Assembly: GCA_016859345.1 (NCBI GenBank)
Contig: CM029123.1
Coordinates: forward strand, 531,501-595,500
From: Istiophorus platypterus
Lineage: Eukaryota; Chordata; Actinopteri; Istiophoriformes; Istiophoridae
Length of the DNA stretch: 64,000 nt
Reading direction: 5' to 3'
Shown: one piece after another, positions 36,340 to 49,002 of the stretch
Position numbering within the stretch: the stretch's first letter is position 1
Layout of the letters: each line of letters opens with the position of its first letter
The notes under the pieces: model-generated
The model's input: the letters and a program-made list of their open reading frames with translations, nothing else
Told to the model about the DNA's origin: nothing
The model's database searches: none
Position numbers and translations under genes: made by a program

Positions 36340-37740
36340 GAACACAAGTTATAAAATACACCTACAGATGCTCCTTTGACATGTCATCTGTGATGAACCC
36401 ATGCTGATGTTAGTGACCCTGAGGTGACTCTCAATCTGAGATTGCTTGAGTAGTTCAGAATGAGGTTCCGGATCATCCCTGGCCCAAGATGGTTTGTCAT
36501 GTTGTTTCAATGAGTTTGTGTGGAATAGATCCATAGGTGTTGGTTAGGTCAAACCACAGTGCTGCAAGGTCTCTTCTACTTTCCCTTGCCTCCTGAATCA
36601 GCTGAGTCACCACCATGTGGGCTCTAGGCATCCAGGTACATCTGGGACTCCCCCCTCTGTACTGCAGTGCCTATGTGCGCCTTCTTTAAGAGGAGCTCAG
36701 TTAGCTGGGATACAATCTGGAAGAAGGTCTACCCTTTGAAGCTGAGCAGCTGATACGAAACTGCTTGATGTAACTTGAATTCTTGTCTTTTCGTATCAGG
36801 ACCCCTCTGCATTCCTCCACTGCACAGTAACTTTTCCTCTTCACCAGATCACCTTTAAGATCTTCCTGAGTCACTCTAAGAGCCTGGGACACCACTTTTT
36901 GACTGTATAGGGGTCTTTGCTATTGCCAGGGATGCAACCAGCCATTGCAGGTGTAACTACTTGTTTGACCTCTTTCAGGGTGGGCCAAGGGATGTTGAAT
37001 TGGGTTGCCACTTCTGGAAAATTTCACCAGTGCCTCACACAGTCCGAGCTCTAGCTCTCTGAAGGTGTCACAGAAGGTGATTTAGAGATGGTGGTTGTTC
37101 TAGTGAGCTGGCTGATTCAATTCTGTCCAAGCTGTCTTCTTGAGGCCAAAGGGACTGGCATTGAAAGCACTGTGCTTTCATGACTACTTTTTGTCCCTCC
37201 TTCAGTGCCCCTCCACCCACCCAATGTGATGAGCCTTTTCCTAAAGATTTCTGTAAGTTTTAACGGGGCAATTCTCTCTTACTCCTATGCTTCAGGGATT
37301 TCACTTCTTGTCTCAGCTGGCTGATGTTGAGCTCCTGCTGGTTTGGCATGACTGGAATATTTGTTCAATGTTTTCACTTGATGCCAAATCGTTTTGCGTC
37401 TATGCTCAATATGAGGTTGCACATAGTATGGATTGTCTGGTCAGCATCTCACTTTGATGAAGCCTCCAGAATCTTGTCTATATCCTTATCCAACCGGACT
37501 TACTTCTTCCTGTTGGCCACAGGCAACTTCACCCAAAGCTGTTCTGACTTCCCACTTTGTGGAAGGACATGTGTTGCTCTGAGGTTCTGAGCACTGTGGG
37601 CTGACTCCAGGCCTGGGTCCTCCTCCATCTGACCAGGTTCTCCAGCCAGCTCTTCAGATCATATGTTGCTAGCTTCTGCTGCTGTGTGTCGCTACACTTG
37701 TTTCCTCCTCAAGAAGGTCAACTTAGTCTGAGGAGTATTC
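36340..37740 (-). mobile_element. Second LINE type: reverse-transcriptase relic of uncertain clade
   Basis: A long minus-strand stretch that is less AT-rich than its surroundings and holds ordered fragments of a fish non-LTR reverse transcriptase. It differs in protein text from the L2, RTE and R4 copies in this window. The upstream part (37300-37740) has linker-like text and no endonuclease that I recognise. The frame is broken by many stops and shifts. Continuation above 37740 is possible ('HMWEWCGIPNRP' near 37830-37860) but unproven. Confidence 0.6.
36349..36960 (-). pseudogene. LINE reverse transcriptase fingers/palm, broken
   Basis: Right to left the pieces are 'KWCPRLLE' and 'LRKILKVIW' near 36860-36905, 'AVEECRGVLIRKDKN' near 36785-36830, a 'SCSASKG' strand, and then the palm block 'LWFDLTNTYGSIPHKLIETT' at about 36500-36562. 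The Asp of WFDLTN (codon 36548-36550) is the first catalytic carboxylate of reverse transcriptase. Downstream is 'QIESHLRVTN'. The D-D active-site pair would lie beyond 36349 and is missing. The fish family with an A-Y-G-S-I-P-H-K-L palm has this order, but I do not know its clade name with confidence. Many frameshifts show it is inactive. Confidence 0.6.
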
Positions 37741-38282
37741 AGATGTTTGGCTTTTTCACATGTAAATACAGACTGCCCTCATAGTCAATTAACTGTTTAC
37801 CTGAGTCTTTGCTAATAGGTCTGTTGGGGATCCCACACCACTCCCACATGTGTCCTACGAGAATGCATTTGTGGGAATGTGAATGCCTACTTCTCTTTTT
37901 GGTAATTAACAGCACATGTACATGTTCATGTTTATGACGGCAACTTTATCTGTAGATTTATGCTCCAAATATAAGCCTTCTATCTGCCACCTATCACATC
38001 AGAGCACAGGTTCATGTCCCCATTTCTAGACCACAGGGTGACTTCGATGCAAGGGCACCAGGCCTGTTACAGCCCTGTGGTAGGTGTGGCCTACCATTGT
38101 GGTCAGATGCAGCTGGGGCTGTAGCATAATCCACATAAACAAATATGTGGTGTACATTACACAAACGCACTCACACACACACACTGACATCTTGTAAACC
38201 ATGTAGTGAATTTGCTTTTCAGATAGTTATATTTACAAAAAAAAAACAACTTGTAAATCACATAACTATATATTTATATAAT
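37741..38282. other. Unassigned sequence, maybe upstream LINE remnant
   Basis: No firm feature. Its lower AT content up to about 38110 is like that of the neighbouring LINE relic. Confidence 0.4.
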
Positions 38283-38319
38283 TGTGTGTGTGTGTCTGTG
38301 TGTGTGTGTGTGTGTGTGT
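38283..38319. repeat. (GT)n microsatellite, short
   Basis: About 37 bp of GT units with one 'gtct' interruption. Confidence 0.95.
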
Positions 38320-40029
38320 TTTTACCTGAAGTAACCTGTTACCTGAAGCAATAAGCCCCAACCAACACAGCTCTTTTGCATTGTTTTAACACAGTGCTGT
38401 TCTCAATCAGTTTAAATGTTTGCTAATTATTTATATCCCTGCCCTACAGTGGATATCCACTGGATGTGGCTGTGTTGCAATCCATCTGCATTTCCTTGAC
38501 AACTGAGCATACTCCATACACTGAGGAAGACTGTCAGATGTAATTGAAAGCTATTAAGTGGACATTGAGAAATTTTTGTTACGATATGCAGTGTTTAAGA
38601 AAAATGTTGGGTTGCAATGTGACTTTGAAATAAACCAGCCTAATACTGACTGTCCCATTATTATTATTTTTGTTTCAATTTAGTATTCTATTCGGCTACA
38701 GTAAAATGGTAGATGATAGGAAAACATTCCTTCGATGGCTGTTTTCTTCACGCCCTTGTATGTTTACAAGCATGTTTTGTTACAAACACATGAAACATAA
38801 ATAAAATCTTAAACTTTGCCTGCTTCAGTGTTTCATGAAAGCTGTCAGAAATTCAAGCATTCACTGGTGGAATTGTAGAAAAAGCTATGAAAAGACAGCC
38901 TGGCTTTGTATGAAATCCTGAGGTCAGGTCAGTTGCTGCTTTCTCAGAACTCTAGCAAGGAGCTGTCACTGAGGGGAAATACATATATTACCGTACTAAA
39001 TCACAATGCTCTGACCACAGAGGGAGTATAATGCACACAGACGCAGGGAGTGACCCTGTGTCGTCCACTAGAGAGAATGAGCTAAGGCCCAGCTGTGTGT
39101 GGTGTGTATGTGTGTGTATGCATGATGATAAAATTGCGATGCAGTTACCTCAGTGAGAGCGTCAGACTGAATGCAGAAATGATGTAACACAGCACACAAG
39201 GAGAGTAAGAGACAGACAGAGCCAAGGAACACAAAGTGTGGGAATGAAGGAAAAAGAGGAAAAGTGATAAAGACAAGAAATACTGAGATAATGACAAAAC
39301 TCAGATGCCTGATGCAATTCCCAACAGGTGGGGTATAAACAATTCAAATAACATACTGTAAACTTTATATAGTGCTGACAAATATTTTGCAAAACATATT
39401 TTAAGTTTTTTAAAGTCTTTAAATGTCTTTCATATGTTCCAGCCAATCACAAAATGGACCTTTTCTATCTTGCACAATTTTCAGATTTCTGGCATTTTTT
39501 TTATGCTACAGCTAATTAAATAGATGCTTAGAAAAAAGTCCCCCTTGGTGTAATAATGATCTGCAAAAGGCATGAAGCAGAAAAAAACTGGTGAAAGTTA
39601 TTCTTTCACTGTGCAATTATACTCATAATTAGTAACACTGGAAATCAGCATTTTGCAAGTCACAACACAGGAAACCTGACGTGTAGCATCAGGATCATTT
39701 GGACTACGTACTGTAACAAGCACTGAATTTTCCCCGATCATTTTTACTAAATGGAAGTGATGTCACTATATTTAAACAGACCTTTTTGCATAGTACAGCA
39801 GTCCCAACACAGCTGCAGCTAACACAATTAATAAAGTGTTCCAGCATGCAGACACAGAACAATAGTGTTGATGGTCAGTACTGGTCAATAGTTTACTTAG
39901 ATCAAACTTAACAACCACCTCAACTGATACAAATCATGCAGCCAATACTGCTACCACTAATACTGACTAATGCTACCTATGACTGTGAATGAGTATGGCC
40001 AAGGATCCAACGATAATCTCCACAGCAGT
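38320..40029. other. Unassigned intergenic sequence
   Basis: No recognised gene; the 94-codon minus frame at 39162-39446 has no known motif. Confidence 0.45.
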
Positions 40030-40340
40030 CGCTCCAAACACTTATTAGCTACCAAGCAACACCCTAGCGACCACCAACAACACCATAGCAACCATTTCGT
40101 AACATTCCACAAACTACCCATGGTAAGCTTACATCTCTAACATCCTAGCCTCTACAATGCATTTATAAAAAAAAGCATCAATAATCACTGAAGAAATTGT
40201 TTAATACTCCTTAGTATCCACCCAAACAAACATTGAACAAGGCCTCAGAATTTCCCAGCAACTTTGATATCCAAGTAACCTCTTGGGAATATCTAATTTA
40301 CTATTCTGAACACCTTAGCACAGCTTAAAGGGGTTCTCTG
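40030..40340. repeat. Degenerate 'ccctagcaacca'-type minisatellite
   Basis: Phrases such as 'caagcaacaccctagcgacc', 'acaccatagcaacca' and 'acatcctagcctc' recur with heavy drift. They resemble a tandem family widespread in fish genomes built on CACCCTAGCAACCA. Only the first 100 bp or so are clear. Confidence 0.5.
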
Positions 40341-40554
40341 TGTAGTGCGCTTTTATTAAGTTGGGGGACTTGTGATACACAGATTTTTTAAAAACTGAAA
40401 CCCATGCAGTAGAAGCCAAGTAGAAGTCAAGTTCCAAAATCACTGAGTCTTACACTTTCCATTATACAACACAGGAGCATCTTTACCTTGTGAGTCTTTG
40501 TGTGTGTCATCACGGAAAAATGTGGTCCTGGAGACAACTGCTAAGTACCACAAA

Positions 40555-40890
40555 GGTGGCTCTGACCATTTTGGCAGGTGTCCATGTCTGTCTCTGTGTC
40601 TGTCTGAGTGTGTCTGTCTGTTCATCTGTCTGTCTGTGGACAGATTTTGTCACCATAATAGTATTACAACTGTGCAAGATACAGTAAGGAAACTTTACAG
40701 GTGTGTAGTTGAGACAAAAAGGAATTTTGAGTTCTAAGTGCTCATGTAATAATTTAATAATGACTAATATTTATGTATTAATGGATTAACGGCTACTGAA
40801 TACTCAAATAATAATGTAGTTATTACTACTAAGTACACATGTAATATTGTAGTAATGGCTACTGAATACTTATTTTATAAGGTTATAAGT
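40555..40890 (+). repeat. Dispersed repeat with 33-bp minisatellite (copy 2)
   Basis: Reverse-complement relative to copy 1 at 27.9 kb. The unique part ('ccacaaaggtggctctgacc' followed by 'tgtctgtctg' runs) lies at 40555-40730. It is followed by about four degraded units (40735-40890), each with 'agtgctcatgtaataattta'-like text. Its order and content match copy 1. Confidence 0.7.
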
Positions 40891-42904
40891 ATTCCATCTC
40901 ATGGGCTGGAATGCAACATGTTGACTGGTGTTATTGCTTGTATGATCTGATCACAAGGTGGTCTCTATTTAAACTCTGACATTTCAAGCTTCATGCCCCA
41001 GTTTATTAGGCAGGCTTTCTTTAAAAACTTTTGGTCTCTAAGAAAGAGTTAAGACTGGTGACATTAACATGATGTCATCATTTTGCTTGACAAATGCTCT
41101 TTCAGAGCTGCACATGACATCATTATTATTATTATTATTATTATTGTTAGAATTATCACTCCAGATGATGAGTAGACTGGTTTTCACTTCCCCACCTTCC
41201 AATGCCCTTACTGTCTAGTGGTAATATTTGAGTAACCAACTTCGTAACACTCTAACTGCCACTTGTGAAATTTAATCCACTGCATAAAAAGTTTTTAGCC
41301 ATGAACTACTGTCTTTGGCTTGGTACACAAGCACACACACATTTTATTTAATAAAGATCACCTTATTAGTTTTTCTATCCAGTTTCACCTATGTAAAGAT
41401 CTGGCTTCAGATGCAATGTAACTGTTGTTACAGCAATTAAAATTTTAAAGTTAGTGTAGCTTATTGTTTTTTTAATTTTTATGCTATAGTCTAGCTCTGT
41501 GATGTGACATCCTGAATGTGTGTTGGCTCATTTCTTAGGCCTAACTTAGGTGGTTCCTGAAGTGTAATGTTCTCTGCCAGCTCAAATAATGACCAGTCAC
41601 TTAGCTTTGACAGGGTTGCTGATGATATATTTTTATTTTAGACTTTTGTACCTCAGTATTCCATGCCAATAACAAGGAACTGAATTTCACAGAGAATTAC
41701 ATATAAAACCAAGTGAACGGGGAGATAGAGTAAAGAAAATCTGTTGGTGGTGGTGCAAAAAATGTGAAAAGAGAGAAAGTGAGGTAAGATCCAGCAGAGG
41801 GAAAACAAGGAAGAAAGAAATGTTAACCAGTGTGTTATTGTGTGGGATACTGGTTGTCAAGGCAACAAAGGGGGAAACCCACACAGCTGTTGTCCAGCTC
41901 ATGTTACATTCAAGTCCTATGAGGAAATTGTAGATATTGTTCAGGGCTTTATATTGGAAAGTGCTGTTCAAGTTTGCTTTCATGCAGTAAATCTTGTTTG
42001 CTGGAAGTAATGGTTGGTGTATTGGATTATTTCTCCCACTGGCATCTATTACTATAGACACTAGAAATTAAAGGTAGATGCTTTGACTACATATGTCATT
42101 TTCTGATCATACCATGCTAAGAGAAGACACAACTATTAACTAATTGTGGTGGACATTTTACAAATCTTTATGCAAAAATGTATTATTTACTAAGTTCATC
42201 TGTGTCAAGTGGAATTTAAACAAATATCCAGAAGAACCAGAGATTACAAAATACATTCAATATGATGTGTCCAAGCCTCATTATCCTATTACATAAAGAT
42301 GTTCAAAAGGCAATTTCCATATGAATATGAATGCAACATGATGGCAGGAAAGAAGGACCAAAGTATGCAGCACTGGAGGTGAATGGATTACAGGGCTAGT
42401 GTATTATCTCCTCAGGGTTTGTTGGCTCCTGATTGGCTAGTGGGGGAGGAGGATAGACCAATGGCAGTATCTTACTGTGCTGCTGAGCACCAGGGTGGAT
42501 TTCATCATGTGAGAGGCCCAGTGCACTCTTTAACACAAAGCAGATGTCCTCAACTTCACTGGTGCCACTAACACTCTCACTGTAGCGATGAAGCAATCCC
42601 CTATCCCATCTATCTCTTCCTCCACTCCTTTTATCTCTCTCCATCATTTGTAATCTTCCCTCCCGCCCTTCTCAGTCTTTCACACTTTCCCCAAAAACAG
42701 CAAATCTGACTCTGCATAAGCCTAGAAAAAGGTATGTCAGTTTGTATTGTACCAACCATTAACCTCTATGCTCTTGGAAGCTCTGTACCAAGCATCAGAA
42801 AATAGATATTTAGGTACCACTTTGCCATTGTAGAGCATTGTCTTCAAGCTTACACTTGGGAATTTTGAAAGGTTTTCCTGGGAAACAGGAAATAATTGAA
42901 GAGT
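40891..42904. other. Unassigned sequence
   Basis: Contains a short (ATT)n array at 41119-41145. The region at 42415-42475 has an inverted and a forward CCAAT-like box and is more GC-rich. The 124-codon minus frame at 41687-42061 has no recognised domain. Confidence 0.45.
41119..41145. repeat. (ATT)n microsatellite
   Basis: About nine ATT units. Confidence 0.95.
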
Positions 42905-42975
42905 TACATGTGTGGTGCTGGGGTGAAACACCACCCCTGCATAGACCCAGGGTTCAATTCCTGGTAATGTTCATG
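42905..42975 (+). mobile_element. tRNA-like head (SINE or primer-like)
   Basis: Box-A-like 'tggtgctggggtgaaac' (42913-42929) and box-B 'ggttcaattcc' (42951-42961) have tRNA-like spacing. The box B is a close match. It is followed directly by LTR-like sequence. Confidence 0.45.
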
Positions 42976-43330
42976 GATGGGAACCCAGTGAAGAATAATG
43001 TTCTCATTACTCCTGCCCACACACCTACTCACCTGTTCCTAATTCTCTAATCAACTCTTAGTATTTATGGTGGCCTATTTACTTTAATTCCCTGCCATAC
43101 TGTCTATTTTGCTTTCTAGAACATAGCTTCCTTCCTTCTTACCTGTTTTTGGATTTTGCCTTTTTGCCTAGTTAATCTGCCTCCTTCTTAAACACTGCTG
43201 ACATCCTGACCTCACCTCCCATTTCACCTTGCCTGGGTCTGCTTGGCAAGTGTTAATAAAGGTGAACTGTTGTGAACTTTTACTGATGTCTCTGAGTCTT
43301 TCTATTGAGTCCTCCTGAGCCTGAACCCTG
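42976..43330. mobile_element. LTR-like or retroelement tail
   Basis: Sequence such as 'ctcacctgttcctaattctc', 'tgttaataaaggtgaactgt' (with an AATAAA polyadenylation signal) and 'tctgagtctttctattgagt' followed by 'cctcctgagcctgaaccctg' has the style of fish LTR ends. No coding part is present. Low certainty. Confidence 0.4.
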
Positions 43331-43406
43331 AGACAAATTCATAATATCTGGACTACACAACCCTAATGGATGGATGATGAAAAAGCCTTGCAGACCCTTG
43401 GTGCTG

Positions 43407-43470
43407 AGTGTGTGTGTGTGTGTGTCTGTCTGTTTGGTTGTGTGTGTGTGTGTGTGTGTGTGTGTGTCTG
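43407..43470. repeat. (GT)n microsatellite, interrupted
   Basis: Two GT runs separated by 'ctgtctgtttggttg'. Confidence 0.95.
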
Positions 43471-43515
43471 GTTTGTTTGATTGTTTTGTTTTGTGGCAGT
43501 GCTTGTCAGCTGATA

Positions 43516-43547
43516 AGATTATGTTTATAAGCTTATAAACATAATCT
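43516..43547. repeat. Perfect 32-bp palindrome
   Basis: The sequence from 43516 to 43547 equals its own reverse complement, with centre 'ataagcttat' and no loop. It lies 45 bp after a GT array. I see no element to which it belongs. Confidence 0.9.
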
Positions 43548-45331
43548 AACCTTACTGTTATTGCATCCAATAATACATTTCACTAAGACACTGATTCCAG
43601 TCCTGTACTTTTTGTTACTGATTTCATACATACTAAAGCATATGCACACTCACTGTCCTTTCTATGCCTCATGTATTCTCTCATGTGTACCTTCTGTCCT
43701 CCCTGCTCTTGGCAGTTTGTTCTATTGGTTTTCAATCTTTAGCTTTGGCTTATCCAGATGCTTTACCTCAAATATCTAAACATTTTTCAGGGTTTCATAC
43801 CACCACCATCTTTGAGCTCACGTGTTTATATACACAATAGCCTCATATACACCAGATGCAAACAGTTTGTGTGTCAAACGGATAAGAAACACCTGTGGCT
43901 TTACAGGCAAGTGGTTCTCATAGTATGTTTGGAGATGCAGCACACACACAACAACCTTCTAAACAGTCTGAGAGTGGTTATGTCTTTGTTTCATTTTAAG
44001 GTTACAACTTCATAGGGACAGCATGTCCCCTCTCTTTAGAAAGGCACGGCCTGCCTCTTTTTTTCTTCAGTAGTTGCAAGCAAGCTTAGACTTGGTCCAT
44101 CAAAATCTAAGTCACAAAAACCCTGATAACTCTGAGTGGCATGTAAGAACAGCCTCAAACACAGCAGCATTTGATGCTAACAGCCAGTTCCATTCAAAAG
44201 AGAGAAATGGATGTGTGTATATTTTTGTGTATCTATGTTATTTTTTGTTTTTCTAGACTTCTGAGGACACCTGCAGAAAATGTTTAAAGTGAAAAAATGC
44301 CAGTTCTTACCTCTGTGTGGAATGATATAATTAATGGAAATGATGAACAAAGCCACAAAAATAAGCCTCAAGCTGTAATAAACCATATGATTTACCATAA
44401 GTTAATTATATGGTTTAGATTAGACTAGTTTCAGTGACTGCTGTCAGAAGTGCAATAATAAATGTTCCTGCATTCATTTCACTCCCCCTTATACCTACAG
44501 CTCAGTCTACCTCAAGAAACTTATTTTCATGACACAAGGCCGATTTCCAAACTGCATATGTGTGACCTTTTACTGAAATACTTAAGCACTCTTCACATAC
44601 CACATCCACATCCATCATAACAATGGAGAAGAAGCTGGTCAGAGGATTGAATCAAGGCAGTAGCATGTTTGTGATCACCAGCAATACTCAAAACTCTGCT
44701 ACATCACACCAAGTAATTTAACATAACGGGACACAGAAATGTTTCACACAAATGTTTCAAAATGTTTGTAATAAACAGGGCAAAACAATAATGGCCTATT
44801 GGCCCTGGGAAACAGCTAAACTAATATTTTACACTCCTTTCAAGTGGAAAGAGAGTCAAATCCACACCTGTCCTCAGGCATTTCAACTCCAAGAGGTCTC
44901 TTCATCATAGTTGGACCGGCCATCAGGCATACCTGAACAGATCCCAGCAGGTTGTCAAGTGGGCCACATCATCAGGGGTCCAGTGAAAATTAAGAATTGC
45001 ATTCCAAGTGTTTTTCAATGGTAAGCCTCTTACCACCTCTTCACTCTTGCCAGATTACAGGCCTTCTTTTTCAGCTCCCTCTCCTTGTTGCCAGTTAGCT
45101 TGAATAGGGTTGTGTGGCTCAGTACTAGCCAGTTTTTTATTTTCAATTTATTCAGCAACAGCTGTGAAGAAACACCAGATTTTTTTGTAATTGCTCTCTC
45201 AACTCACATTTTAGACTACACAACACATCAAACAGGTGAGGTGACTTTCAAACTTTTCAAACTGAATTCTGGTTTGATCTTTTCTTCTGATTGTTTCCTA
45301 CAATACCCTTTCTAATGAATCAGGGATCAGT
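43548..45331. other. Unassigned intergenic sequence
   Basis: No recognised gene or element. Confidence 0.5.
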
Positions 45332-45378
45332 TTTTTATATAACTATGTTTAAAAGCATAGTTGTATGATATAAAAAGC
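45332..45378. repeat. Imperfect inverted repeat
   Basis: Inner arms 'aactatg'/'catagtt' and outer arms 'tttttatat'/'atataaaaa' form a bulged hairpin. Possible MITE core. Confidence 0.55.
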
Positions 45379-48236
45379 TGATATATATAATATAATATTC
45401 AATTCAACAATGTTAGGCCTGAACATCCTCAAAAAAGTTGAATATGAACATTAAGCATGATACATAAATAAACTCTACAGAGGTTGCATAAGGTTGCTGT
45501 AGGCAACTGAGGAAAAAGAATGTACACTACTGCCCTAAGCAGTATAATAAAATCAACATATTTTCATTCTGTTATAAACCTGTTAAATTACCAGTATATC
45601 ACATATGATATATGTTAGAATACATTGGTTATTACTTTCCAAAAAAATAATACACTATTGTAGTTAACCTGTTATTTAAAGATGACACGATGATTGATGC
45701 CATAAACAATGCTTCACAATATCATACAATGAAAACCTATGTAGCTGCAGTGGTAAAATGTAGCATGGTTTTAGGGGCTTGTAAGTGCCACATATTGGGC
45801 ATAGCTGTGCTCACAGCTAGAGTCAGGCATCATGTACCAAATTCAAAGCAGCTCATTTGTGATACAGCCTGAGGTTTTATGGGTTTTGCTGGTGAGAAGT
45901 TTGGTTGGGTTCAGCAATAACACAATACATCCAGAAAAACAGATTACACACATCCACTTACACTCACCCATAGACAGAGACACAAGAAGCATATTCTTGC
46001 TGGTAGACACGGCTTGTGTGCATGTACAACTGAGTAAAGTGCAGCATGAAGGATGTGGTTTTGCTCACTCTGGGTAGAGGAAAACACCTCTGATGCTTGT
46101 TATTCACCTCTTAGAGTATGAACAAAAACAGCAGTTGTGTATTACAGTTGTGCATTTTAAAGCTGTCTGCTTGGGTTGCAATAGCTGGAAAAGTTATAAG
46201 GCAGTGGCTTTGCAAAAGAAAGGAGATAATCCATGAAATGAATTGTATAGAGAATTTCTTGTGCTCCTTGTGTGGGTCGCAATGGGAGGGGCTTAAAATG
46301 TCTTAAATAGAAGTAAGTCTAGTGAGTAAATAGCTGGAAACAGTTGTTTTTAAGCTTAATTCCTACGTCTTCCATCTTTAATACAGTCATACAACAGTCC
46401 AACTTACCTTAGATGTGGGTGCTTCCAAACATTCAACACTAGTCAAGCAGGGGTTCTTAATATGAGCTGCAGAAAAATCTATAAAAAAAAGAAAAAGAAA
46501 ACTGATCTTCTGTTTCTGTGGATAATCTCTCCAATTACCCAAAGCAGGTTTTGTCAGTTATAAAACCATTGCAAAAATTTAGAAAATACACAGTCAGTTA
46601 TGAAATTAATCACAGCCAACCAAAAATGACAGGGAGCATCACATTCTTCTCAAAATATCTTCACTTTCAACCATTTTGTGGTTTGCATCAATGCTGTATC
46701 AAGTCATTTTGAGACCCATCGACATTCCACGTGTTAATGTGCAGTTGGTTTGCTATCAGTGTCTTACTGTATTACTCGGTGTTGTGTTGGAATGAAGACT
46801 GTGTCTAACTGACGTGTCTGCAGAGAAATTTTCTTTGTTTACATGGCAGTCAACAGATCAGATGATAAGGGCAGAGATAAGTCCAATTTATCATTATTTT
46901 TTTGATTCTCTCCATGAATCTTGTCAGATTTTTCAACTAATGACCTGGATGGGAAAATGACCCATGACTGCAGTTTTGTTCAAAAGTGATACAGATGATA
47001 AAGAAAAAATGAGCAAGAATAGACTAACCTGATGGGTAGGTTTTGTTTATATTCTGCACTCTGGTAACAATGTACTTCTGCATAACTGCACAACACATAA
47101 TGTATATCTGCTCTTCTATTTGCATACCATATAATGGGAATCTCTAGCAATACACAGTTTTCATTTGCTCTCTTTGCAATGAAAGTGATCCTCCAAGATA
47201 GTTTGACTTTGTACTTGACTTTCACGGCTGCCTAAAATCTCTTGTCTTCTTAATATCCTGTGAGGCTTTGATCCTGAATTTAAAAGATAATTCCAGTGTA
47301 TTACAACTTGAATTAATTTCGGTCAGTAACAATAATCTTGTGGTCACCAAATCAAAAGCTGAGATCTGGAGACAGGATGAGATCACTAAGGTGATATGGG
47401 ACAAGAACTTAATAGGTTGGAAACCAGTAGGTTAGATAAAATCAATTTAAACAGAAAATAGTTTTGAACTGTAAAATAACAATCCAAACTGTGTGCAGTA
47501 TATCCAGACCAACTTCCTACTTAATCTTTGACCTACTGTACTTTGCAAGTTGAACTATTGTTGTGTGCCCACAGTTTTCCTGTGTAATGAGCTGTAATCA
47601 AAAAATTTCAGGTTCACTCATTTTCAGTTTGATCTTCAAATAAATTGGTGTAAATGATTGTTTCCCAGCATCCACATTTCATCTTAGTCACTGAGTAACA
47701 GTGCTAATATTATGCCAACCCATCCATTTACCCCAACCTCCTATTAATGCAGATTTTGTCATTCTTTATACTATATCACCTGACTTCCTCCTTTGCTCCG
47801 ATCAAGATTACTATGGCTGTTAGAGGTTGCCTAACAAAAAAATGCAACTTGGAGTTGTGTTTTAAAATGTGATTTAGCAACAACTTGAGCCTTGGAGCAC
47901 AAAGTCTCCCCTCTGTAGTTAACACATGGTATATCATTATCAATGCGAGAGAAAATATTCTGGAAAATGCAAATGAATGCAAATGTAACCCTAGTTTAAC
48001 CATATGTTTGTGTGTATCTTATTCATCATAATACTACACATAGAAAAATCAAAAATCCAGGAAAGATGCTGTAAGGCAAGTTGAGGGAGAATTTCCAAAA
48101 AAGAAGTTGCAGCTTCAGGCATATTAGTACAGTCACTATCTATAACTTCACTATTGGCCAACACTGAAAATGTTATTTGTTTTTATTGTGTCAAAGTATA
48201 CACCATAAAAAAGAATGATCCTGTTCTCTGCTCAAA
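45379..48236. other. Unassigned intergenic sequence
   Basis: No recognised gene or element; several 60-80 codon frames lack known motifs. Confidence 0.45.
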
Positions 48237-49002
48237 AATTCGAAGAACGCCACAGGTAGTTTTAGTTGTCACTAAGCCAGTAAAGCACACTATCATGTGA
48301 ATACAATCAATACACAGAAGCAAACTGCAGTTCACATACAAATATCAAGTCCATGGGCTGAAACTCAGGAGGAGGCAAGGCACTGTCTTGAGAAAATAAT
48401 AGGTGCTGTAAAGTATCCTTCTAGGCAAGGATTAGCATTTCAAGGACATGAGGTAAATGAAGGGAATTTGTTCCACCTTGTGAAGTTACTGGTAAATGAT
48501 GACCCTATTCTTTCCTCTTGACTCTGCAGTTGCTATGATTGAGTCAGTCCACAGTTCCAAAATGAATACAGACCCTTTCTTTGAAACACAAATGTCAGCG
48601 GCATTGCAGCAACAATCAGCTCCTTACCAGTGGTTCAGTTTTCAGTTATCATGGATGGCACTCAGGATATACCGGGCAAAGAGCAAATTTCCATATGTTT
48701 TATATATTTGGACCAAGACCTGGTGCCACAGGAAGTTTTTATGGGACTGTATGAGGTGTATGAGGTTCAAACTATGGCACATGGGCCAATGGTCTCCTAG
48801 TTGGCTTCTAGAAGATTTTTTTTGGACTGCTGGTGGCATAAGAGGTGTTGAGAGAGCTTGAGTGCCTTAACAAGTCATTGCAAAAGCAGTCCCAAACAAT
48901 TGAAGGCATGCAGGCTCTGTTGAATATGTTAGCTAAACTCTTCAATAAAAGATTGAGGAAGATTTTGCAGAAGTGTTTGAGAAGCCAGTGTCAGTGAAAA
49001 AC
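48237..49002 (+). pseudogene. hAT transposase relic (DUF4371/ZMYM1-like)
   Basis: A hAT-superfamily DNA transposase of the kind related to host ZMYM1 proteins. The pieces are in order. A TTF-type zinc-finger stub 'NSKNATGSFSCH', stop, 'ASKAHYH' lies at 48237-48296. The same frame continues into the DUF4371 segment 'GAVKYPSRQGLAFQGHEVNE', 'GNLFHLVKLLVNDDPILSS' (to stop 48519-48521). Another frame from 48651 has 'MDGTQDIPGKEQISICFIYL' and 'LVPQEVFMGLYEVYEVQ', the start of the RNase-H-like catalytic core (stop 48798-48800). From 48849 comes 'LRELECLNKSLQKQSQTIEG', which belongs near the C-terminal dimerisation region. Thus most of the catalytic middle is deleted and three frames are used. No terminal repeats or 8-bp duplication were found. 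Confidence 0.75.

Noticed and set aside
41687..42061. 124-codon minus frame
   Set aside because: Hydrophobic and low-complexity C-terminal part, no known domain or context.
42415..42475. A second promoter from paired CCAAT-like boxes
   Set aside because: No TATA box or initiator at sensible spacing and no downstream exon; too weak to list.
48496..48861. 121-codon plus frame at the hAT locus
   Set aside because: It is out of frame with the recognisable transposase pieces, which use the neighbouring frame from 48651.
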